DNA of 12,436 nucleotides. Source: Undivivens sp041654215 (GTDB lineage: Bacteria; Omnitrophota; Gorgyraeia; Gygaellales; Profunditerraquicolaceae). The notes beneath the pieces were generated by a model, which searched no databases, was not told the origin of the DNA, and saw nothing but the letters and a program-made list of their open reading frames with translations. The translations under genes and the position numbers were made by a program. Location of the stretch: contig JBAZDY010000044.1 of the NCBI GenBank assembly GCA_041654215.1, forward strand, positions 1-12,436, given 5' to 3'. Below, in pieces: positions 7,791 through 12,436 of the stretch; within the stretch, counting starts at the first letter, position 1, and every line of letters begins with the position of its first letter.

Positions 7791-8975
7791 ATGAAAATAC
7801 CTGACAAAACGGGACATTTCGGGGATTTCGGGGGAAGCTTCGTGCCCGAGACGTTGGTTTGCGCCCTGCGTGAACTGGAAGACGAATACCTGCGCGCCGG
7901 CCGCGACCCCGGCTTCCGCAAGCAGATGGATTATTATCTCAAAGAATACACGGGGAGACCGACCCCGCTTTATCTCGCTTCCCGCCTGAGCAGTTATCTC
8001 GGCATAGGCAGGGTTTACCTGAAGAGGGAAGACCTATTGCACACCGGGGCGCATAAGATCAATAATACCGTCGGCCAGGCTTTGCTCGCTCTGCGCATGA
8101 AGAAGCCCAGAGTGATAGCCGAGACCGGAGCAGGTCAGCACGGCGTGGCCACCGCCACGGTCGCGGCGCGGTTCGGGTTGAAATGCGCGGTCTATATGGG
8201 AAGAGAGGATGTGGAACGCCAGAAGCCCAACGTTTTCCGCATGAAACTGTTGGGCGCCGAGGTGGTACCGGTAACTCAAGGCTCGATGACTTTGAAAGAC
8301 GCCATGACCGAGGCCATGCGAGACTGGGTCACCAACGTCAGGAACACTTATTACGTGGTCGGCACAGTCGCCGGACCGCATCCGTATCCTCTCCTGGTCA
8401 GGGATTTTCAGTCCGTTATCGGACGCGAGGCAAAAAGTCAGATATTGAAGAAGGAAGGCAGGCTCCCGGATTTTCTTTTGGCCTGCGTGGGAGGCGGGAG
8501 CAACGCCATCGGTTTGTTCCATCCTTTTTACGCCGATAGGAAAGTCGTTTTTATCGGGGTGGAGGCCGCCGGCGAAGGGCTGTCGGGAAATAAACACGCC
8601 GCGAGCCTCAGCAAAGGAAAGACCGGCGTTCTGCACGGGTGCAAGTCCGCTCTTATGCAGGATGCCGACGGTCAGGTGCTTAACGCCCATTCCATAGCCG
8701 CCGGACTGGATTATCCGGGGGTCGGCCCGGAACACGCTTTTTACAAACGGAGCGGCAGGGCGGAATACGTCTCCGTAACCGACGCAGAGGCGTTGGAAGG
8801 GTTTAAACTGCTTTCCCGCACCGAAGGTATAATACCCGCTCTGGAGTCTTCCCATGCCGTAGCCTATCTGCTGAAGATGCGCAGGCGGCTGAGAAAGAAT
8901 TCCATTACCGTGCTCTGCCTTTCCGGCAGGGGCGATAAGGACCTGGGGATAGTGACGCCGAGGCTTGATCTATGA
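7791..8975 (+). CDS. trpB: Tryptophan synthase beta subunit
   Basis: TrpB is the PLP enzyme that condenses indole with serine to give tryptophan, working as the alpha2-beta2 complex with TrpA. The start at 7791 gives 394 residues (E. coli has 397), begins MKIPDKTGHFGDFGGSFVPE as in the family, and has GGAAGGA 4 nt upstream. In-frame GTG 7749 and ATG 7770 would only add an unusual 14- or 7-residue tail. Key features: PTPL, KREDLLHTGAHKINN with the PLP Lys89, Glu111 in AETGAGQHGVATA, GGGSNAIG (234-241) for the PLP phosphate, the GLDYPGVGPEH stretch and the LSGRGDKD end with Ser379. This is the TrpA-dependent TrpB1 type. It overlaps trpA by 4 nt (ATGA). Confidence 0.97.
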   Translation: MKIPDKTGHFGDFGGSFVPETLVCALRELEDEYLRAGRDPGFRKQMDYYLKEYTGRPTPLYLASRLSSYLGIGRVYLKREDLLHTGAHKINNTVGQALLALRMKKPRVIAETGAGQHGVATATVAARFGLKCAVYMGREDVERQKPNVFRMKLLGAEVVPVTQGSMTLKDAMTEAMRDWVTNVRNTYYVVGTVAGPHPYPLLVRDFQSVIGREAKSQILKKEGRLPDFLLACVGGGSNAIGLFHPFYADRKVVFIGVEAAGEGLSGNKHAASLSKGKTGVLHGCKSALMQDADGQVLNAHSIAAGLDYPGVGPEHAFYKRSGRAEYVSVTDAEALEGFKLLSRTEGIIPALESSHAVAYLLKMRRRLRKNSITVLCLSGRGDKDLGIVTPRLDL

Positions 8976-9790
8976 ATATTCACCCGAACAGAATAGACGC
9001 GAAGTTCGAGTCTCTTGGGAGAGATAAGAAGAAAGCTTTCGTAGCGTTTCTTACCGCCGGTTATCCTTCTCTCGCTGAAACGGGAAAGTTGGTTCTCTCA
9101 CTGGAAAAGGCGGGCGCTGATATAGTGGAACTGGGAGTGCCCTTTTCTGATCCCCTGGCCGACGGGCCGGTGATCCAGGAATCATCCCGGCAGGCGCTGC
9201 TTAAAGGCGTCACGCTGCGCAAGATCATAGCGCTGGTAAAGCGATTGCGCAGGCGCACAGCCATACCGCTTTGCCTGATGACGTATTACAATCCGGTCCT
9301 CAGCTACGGCGAAAAAAGGTTCGCCCGGGATGCGGCCGACGCCGGGGTGGACGGCGTCATCGTGCCGGACCTCCCTCCGGAGGAAGCCGTGAATTTTAGA
9401 AAAGAATGTTCGCTTCGCGGAGTGCACACCGTTTTTTTCGTCTCCCCCACCACCACTAAAGAACGCATGCGCAGGATAGCGCGGCTTTCCGGCGGGTTCA
9501 TCTATTATCTTTCCGTTACCGGCGTTACCGGCGTCCGTTCATCCCTGCCGCAGGAAGCGGTCAGACAGGTGCGCCTGCTGCGCGGGCTTACCCGTAAGCC
9601 GGTATGCATGGGTTTTGGCATCTCGACTCCTGAGCAGGTGCGGGACGTCTGCCGCGCTGCCGACGGGGCCATCGTGGGCAGCGCTATCGTTAATTGTATC
9701 CGTGTGGAGGCGGCCGCAAAAAAAGGCGGCGCCGCGCGCGGGTTGGAGATATTTGTTTCCCGCCTGAGCAGGGAGGCCCACCGTGTATAA
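8972..9790 (+). CDS. trpA: Tryptophan synthase alpha subunit
   Basis: TrpA cleaves indole-3-glycerol phosphate and channels indole into TrpB. It is a 272-residue TIM barrel with the catalytic Glu53 and Asp64 in VELGVPFSDPLADGPVIQ, AFLTAGYPS (25-33), LMTYYNPVLSYG, GVIVPDLPPEE, FVSPTTTKERM, YYLSVTGVTG and GFGISTPEQV. The ATG at 8972 overlaps the trpB stop and has GAGG 8 nt upstream. It ends 8 nt inside the next gene (M16 peptidase), so the peptidase looks translationally coupled to the trp block. All expected catalytic residues are present. Confidence 0.97.
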   Translation: MNIHPNRIDAKFESLGRDKKKAFVAFLTAGYPSLAETGKLVLSLEKAGADIVELGVPFSDPLADGPVIQESSRQALLKGVTLRKIIALVKRLRRRTAIPLCLMTYYNPVLSYGEKRFARDAADAGVDGVIVPDLPPEEAVNFRKECSLRGVHTVFFVSPTTTKERMRRIARLSGGFIYYLSVTGVTGVRSSLPQEAVRQVRLLRGLTRKPVCMGFGISTPEQVRDVCRAADGAIVGSAIVNCIRVEAAAKKGGAARGLEIFVSRLSREAHRV

Positions 9791-11063
9791 GAAGACGGTG
9801 ATGAAAACCGGGCTGACGGTCGTTACCTGCTCCATGCCTTGGCGGCGTTCCGTTTCTCTTGGTATATGGATAAAGTCCGGCGGCAGGTACGAGACCCGGG
9901 CGAATAAAGGCATCAGCCATGTCCTGGAGCACATGCTTTTCAAGGGCAGTTCCAAGTATTCCTGCCGGCAGATAAAGGAATCCGTGGAGGGGGCGGGGGG
10001 AAGCCTGAACGGATTCACTTCCGAAGAAGCGACATGTTATCTGGTAAAAGTCCCGGCGGCGAAAATGAGAATGGGGCTCGACATTCTTTCCGACATGGTA
10101 CTGCGTCCTTCTTTGCCTCAAGCGGATTTCACCAGGGAGAAGGCGGTGATCCTGGAAGAGCTTAAGATGTATAAGGACCTGCCGCAGAGCTATGTGCTTG
10201 AATTGCTCGACCAGTTGCTCTGGCCCGGGCACCCGCTGGGTATGGGGATCATAGGTTTCGAGGATTCCCTGGCGGCGTTGACCAGGGATGAACTGCGCAG
10301 TTACCTTCGCGGCCATTACGTCCCGGCCGGAATCGTGGTGAGCGCCGCCGGCGCTCTGGAACATTCCGGGTTCTGCCGGATGTGCGGTGCCGCTTTCGCC
10401 TCCATCGGCAAGAGAGGCAGAGGGCAGGCGGCGTATCTGCCGGTAAAAGACGCGGTTGACGCAGGCCCGAAAGTGAAACTTTTACGCAAAGATACGGAAC
10501 AGACGCATATCGCCATGGGCTTTCGCGCGTTCCCGCGTGAACACAAGTTCAAATACGCCTCGGTGCTGCTGCATATAATCCTGGGCGCCAATATGTCCAG
10601 CCGCCTCTTTCACGAGGTGCGCGAGAAGAGGGGGCTGGCTTACGAGATCGGCACGCAGGTCAGGAGATTCCACGATACCGGAGCGTTTGTCGTACATGCC
10701 GGCATAGACAACGCCAAGGCCGTCCAGGCGATGGAGGTCGTGATCGCCGAACTGCGCAGGATAAGGCGCAAGCCGGTGGAAAAAGGAGAGTTGAAGCGGG
10801 CAAAGGATTATTTTCTCGGACAGTTGATGCTGTCCCTTGAGGATTCAATGGAACAGATGCTTTTTACCGGAGAGGCGGTAGCGCTGGGCGGAGGCATACG
10901 CACTTACGAAGAAATCGCCGCCGGTATATCTAAAGTCTCGGCGGAGGAGATAAAGGACGCGGCCGGGGAGGTCTTTACCAAGAACAAGCTGCGTTTCGCC
11001 GCCATTGGGGCGGCGGTGGACGACGAACGCGGCTTTTCGCGGCTCTGGCCGGGATTGGAATAA
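9783..11063 (+). CDS. M16-family (processing-peptidase-like) zinc metallopeptidase
   Basis: This 426-residue protein belongs to peptidase family M16, the bacterial relatives of mitochondrial processing peptidase. The inverted zinc motif HVLEH is at 46-50 (ligands His46 and His50, base Glu49), and the third ligand is a Glu at 125/126 in EKAVILEELKMY, at the expected spacing. The second, non-catalytic domain carries NMSSRLFHEVREKRGLAY (270-287). The GTG start at 9783 gives the family-like opening MYKKTVMKTGLTVV, with GGGAGG 6 nt upstream; ATG 9801 would trim that strand. I see no signal peptide or membrane segment, so it is probably cytoplasmic. Its substrate is unknown. The overlap with trpA and the 5-nt gap to the next gene place it in the same transcription unit. 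Confidence 0.93.
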   Translation: MYKKTVMKTGLTVVTCSMPWRRSVSLGIWIKSGGRYETRANKGISHVLEHMLFKGSSKYSCRQIKESVEGAGGSLNGFTSEEATCYLVKVPAAKMRMGLDILSDMVLRPSLPQADFTREKAVILEELKMYKDLPQSYVLELLDQLLWPGHPLGMGIIGFEDSLAALTRDELRSYLRGHYVPAGIVVSAAGALEHSGFCRMCGAAFASIGKRGRGQAAYLPVKDAVDAGPKVKLLRKDTEQTHIAMGFRAFPREHKFKYASVLLHIILGANMSSRLFHEVREKRGLAYEIGTQVRRFHDTGAFVVHAGIDNAKAVQAMEVVIAELRRIRRKPVEKGELKRAKDYFLGQLMLSLEDSMEQMLFTGEAVALGGGIRTYEEIAAGISKVSAEEIKDAAGEVFTKNKLRFAAIGAAVDDERGFSRLWPGLE

Positions 11064-11068
11064 AAGGT

Positions 11069-12100
11069 ATGACGGGTTTCCTGTATCTTTTCGCCACGTT
11101 GCTGGCATTGTTTCTCCTGTTTTCTCTTTCCGCCCTCTTCAGCGCTTCCGAGACCGCCATAATCGGCCTGAGCAAGATACGTCTGCGCCACCTGCTTTCC
11201 AAGGAGCCGCGCAAGGCGCAGCACATCCAGGACCTGGTGGTCAAGCTGGACAAGTTCATCGTCGCCATCCTGCTCGGCAATAATTTCGTGAACATCTCCA
11301 TATCCGCCATACTCACCGCCGCGACCGTCAAGGTACTGGGGGACCAGTACGGCGTGCTGGTTTCGACGCTTTCGGCGACCTTCTTCGTGCTTATCTTCTG
11401 CGAGATCGTTCCCAAGACCCTGGCGATCAAGCATACGGAAAAGATCGCCATGTTCTCCGCGCCCCTGATGGGCGTTTACATCCGCATATTCAATCCGTTA
11501 ATAGTTTTTTTCGGCAACGTCAGCGCCATGGTCCTCAAGCTTATGCGTGTCCCGCCGGCCAGGCGTTCCCCTCTAATAACAGAAGAGGAACTGCGTCTGA
11601 TGATAGAGGTGGGTAAGGAAGAAGGGGTGCTTACCGACGAAGAGAGGAAAATGCTGCACCGTATTTTTGAATTCGGAGATACCCGTTTGGAAGAGGTGAT
11701 GGTGCCAAGCGAGAAGATTGTCGCGGTCAGCTCGGACGCCGGGCAGGAGGAACTCCTGGCAATTTTCGTAGAACAGGGACACCAGCGGCTTCCGGTGTAT
11801 CATGGCGGCAGGAATAACGTCATCGGTATTATTTACGCGCACGACCTGCTTTATATACTGCGCGACAGGCCGCTGGTGGTGGTCCAGGACCTGATACATA
11901 AGCCTTATTGTGTGCCTCCGGGGATGAGGGTCAGCGAACTGCTCAGGAAGTTTCAGTCGGACAAGATGCAGATCGCCATAGTCACAGACGAGAAGGGCCT
12001 GGCGCTGGGCCTGGTCACTCTGGAAGATTTGTTGGAAGAGATCGTAGGGGAAATAGAGGAAGAACCGGTAAAGCACCACCAGCGGCAGAAAAGAAGTTGA
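11069..12100 (+). CDS. CNNM/CorC-like membrane protein (DUF21 plus CBS pair)
   Basis: This 343-residue inner-membrane protein has an N-terminal DUF21 (CNNM) domain with hydrophobic segments near 4-28, 62-88, 95-118 and 126-158. Motifs are FSASETAIIGL (24-34), LLGNNFVNI (68-76) and EIVPKTLAIKH (112-122). An acidic linker (LITEEELRLMIEVGKEEGVL) leads to two CBS domains (about 207-265 and 270-330), which sense adenine nucleotides in relatives. The family is linked to Mg2+/divalent-cation export. The protein stops right after LVTLEDLLEEIVGEIEEE, so the C-terminal CorC/HlyC domain of about 80 residues found in many relatives is missing. The usual VMTPR at CBS1 is VMVPS here. Its stop codon overlaps the -35 box of the next promoter. 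The family call is firm; the transported ion is not known. Confidence 0.92.
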   Translation: MTGFLYLFATLLALFLLFSLSALFSASETAIIGLSKIRLRHLLSKEPRKAQHIQDLVVKLDKFIVAILLGNNFVNISISAILTAATVKVLGDQYGVLVSTLSATFFVLIFCEIVPKTLAIKHTEKIAMFSAPLMGVYIRIFNPLIVFFGNVSAMVLKLMRVPPARRSPLITEEELRLMIEVGKEEGVLTDEERKMLHRIFEFGDTRLEEVMVPSEKIVAVSSDAGQEELLAIFVEQGHQRLPVYHGGRNNVIGIIYAHDLLYILRDRPLVVVQDLIHKPYCVPPGMRVSELLRKFQSDKMQIAIVTDEKGLALGLVTLEDLLEEIVGEIEEEPVKHHQRQKRS

Positions 12101-12124
12101 CCTGTTAGCGGGCGGGTGTATAAT
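12097..12124 (+). promoter_or_regulatory. Strong sigma70-type promoter for the DUF5679 gene
   Basis: TTGACC (12097-12102) and a perfect TATAAT (12119-12124) are separated by 16 nt. The -35 box overlaps the TGA stop of the upstream membrane-protein gene. The start of transcription would fall near 12131. It is the best promoter match I see in the window and marks the start of a new unit after a run of about 12 kb of co-directional genes. Confidence 0.75.
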
Positions 12125-12125
12125 G

Positions 12126-12149
12126 GGTGCGTTAGACTTTACTACGCCC
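12126..12149 (+). promoter_or_regulatory. Imperfect stem-loop between the -10 box and the RBS
   Basis: GG, GCGT and AG on the left (12126-12135, with single T bulges at 12128 and 12133) pair with CTACGCCC (12142-12149) around the loop ACTTTA, giving 8 pairs. The repeat starts 2 nt after the -10 box and ends 3 nt before the AAGGAGGA ribosome binding site (12153-12160). It could be a repressor operator at the start site, or in part a 5' UTR hairpin. The pairing is seen directly; function is inferred. Confidence 0.4.
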
Positions 12150-12165
12150 AACAAGGAGGACGGCA

Positions 12166-12315
12166 ATGGCAGAAAAGGGATACTGTGTGAAGTGCAAGGC
12201 CAGCAAGGATATGAAGGATGAGCAGAAAGTGACCATGAAGAACGGCCGTTCTGCCGTCAAAGGCAAATGCCCGGACTGCGGTACCGGTATGTATAAAATA
12301 CTGGGAAAGAAATAA
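12166..12315 (+). CDS. Small four-cysteine zinc-ribbon protein (DUF5679-like)
   Basis: This 49-residue protein begins MAEKGYCVKCKASKDMKDEQ and ends YKILGKK. It has two CxxC knuckles, Cys7/Cys10 (CVKC) and Cys35/Cys38 (CPDC), joined by a basic stretch containing MKNGRSAVKGKCPDCGTGMYKI. This layout fits the DUF5679 family of tiny zinc ribbons, whose function is not known to me. The ATG has a strong AAGGAGGA site 5 nt upstream and its own near-consensus promoter, so it is very likely a real and well-expressed gene despite its size. The high Lys/Arg content and the zinc ribbon suggest nucleic-acid or ribosome association, which is an inference only. A palindrome and a probable rsfS follow. Confidence 0.88.
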   Translation: MAEKGYCVKCKASKDMKDEQKVTMKNGRSAVKGKCPDCGTGMYKILGKK

Positions 12316-12327
12316 CTCCCCGGGGAG
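12316..12327 (+). other. Perfect 12-bp palindrome after the DUF5679 stop
   Basis: CTCCCCGGGGAG is self-complementary and begins at the base after the TAA. Its right arm contains most of GGGGAGG (12322-12328), the only Shine-Dalgarno-like sequence ahead of the probable rsfS frame. As RNA it could fold into a small CTCC/GGAG hairpin that partly hides that site. No T-run follows, so it is not an intrinsic terminator. Role inferred. Confidence 0.35.
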
Positions 12328-12339
12328 GCGGGTTTCGAC

Positions 12340-12436
12340 ATCGACAACAGGGCTCTATCTCTAAGAATAGTCGGCATCGCCAGGGATAAGAAGGCGCAGC
12401 GTCCGGTGATCCTGGATATGCGCGCCGTCTGCGGGT
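12340..12436 (+). CDS. rsfS: Probable ribosomal silencing factor RsfS (3' end outside window; ATC start)
   Basis: RsfS binds ribosomal protein L14 (uL14) and blocks subunit joining when nutrients are scarce. The frame running to the window edge reads DNRALSLRIVGIARDKKA and then QRPVILDMRAVCG, which matches the RsfS N-terminus (helix, DKKA, then the VVLDVR strand). Only about 32 residues are visible. Between the upstream in-frame TAA (12313-12315) and the conserved region there is no ATG, GTG or TTG. The ATC at 12340 would put the initiator exactly where family members start (M-D-x-x-A-L), with GGAGG 11 nt upstream. GTG 12406 and ATG 12418 are too far inside. Either a rare ATC start or a sequence error is possible. 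Assignment is moderate because the signature part lies outside the window. Confidence 0.6.
   Translation, partial: MDNRALSLRIVGIARDKKAQRPVILDMRAVCG

Noticed and set aside
8034..8855. 273-codon open frame on the - strand opposite trpB
   Set aside because: Antisense shadow of trpB with no recognisable domain and no sensible start context.

Overview
The window reads as one stretch of a GC-rich bacterial chromosome (mid-to-high 50s % GC by eye). Every recognisable gene is on the + strand and the genes are packed closely. I see no mobile element, CRISPR array, tRNA, rRNA or phage gene. The order rho-rpmE-prfA-prmC-murA, the frequent ATA and AGG codons, the trp genes directly downstream, and a small DUF5679-type protein next to a probable rsfS suggest an uncultured Gram-negative-type lineage. 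Candidatus Omnitrophota is my tentative guess, from gene order and style only, with no search behind it.

Region 1 (1-4661) is information processing and envelope: the 3' part of rho (its 5' end lies outside the window), rpmE (zinc-type L31), prfA (RF1), prmC (the methylase that modifies RF1/RF2) and murA (first committed step of peptidoglycan synthesis). Hairpins without a U-tract sit after rho and before murA.

Region 2 (4719-9790) is a tryptophan cluster, trpG-trpD-trpC-trpF-(81 nt gap)-trpB-trpA. Within each block the genes overlap or couple at ATGA-type junctions. trpE is absent, so the TrpG partner must be encoded elsewhere. The trpF-trpB gap is AT-rich and holds a plausible internal promoter with an inverted repeat.

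Region 3 (9783-12100) continues the trp block without a break: an M16-family zinc peptidase overlapping trpA by 8 nt, then a DUF21/CBS (CNNM/CorC-like) membrane protein that lacks the usual C-terminal transporter-associated domain.

Region 4 (12097-12436) starts a new transcription unit. A near-consensus sigma70 promoter (TTGACC-16-TATAAT) overlaps the stop codon of the membrane protein gene, and an imperfect stem-loop lies between the -10 and the ribosome binding site. It drives a 49-residue four-cysteine zinc-ribbon protein missing from a simple ORF list. This is followed by the start of a probable rsfS reading frame with no ATG, GTG or TTG in a usable position; an ATC codon is the best-placed start.

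Most of the window is ordinary housekeeping DNA. The parts that deserve a second look are the last 350 bases (promoter, stem-loop, tiny zinc-ribbon gene, non-standard rsfS start), the trpF-trpB gap, and a few family-atypical residues in Rho and TrpF. I found no convincing new multi-gene system.
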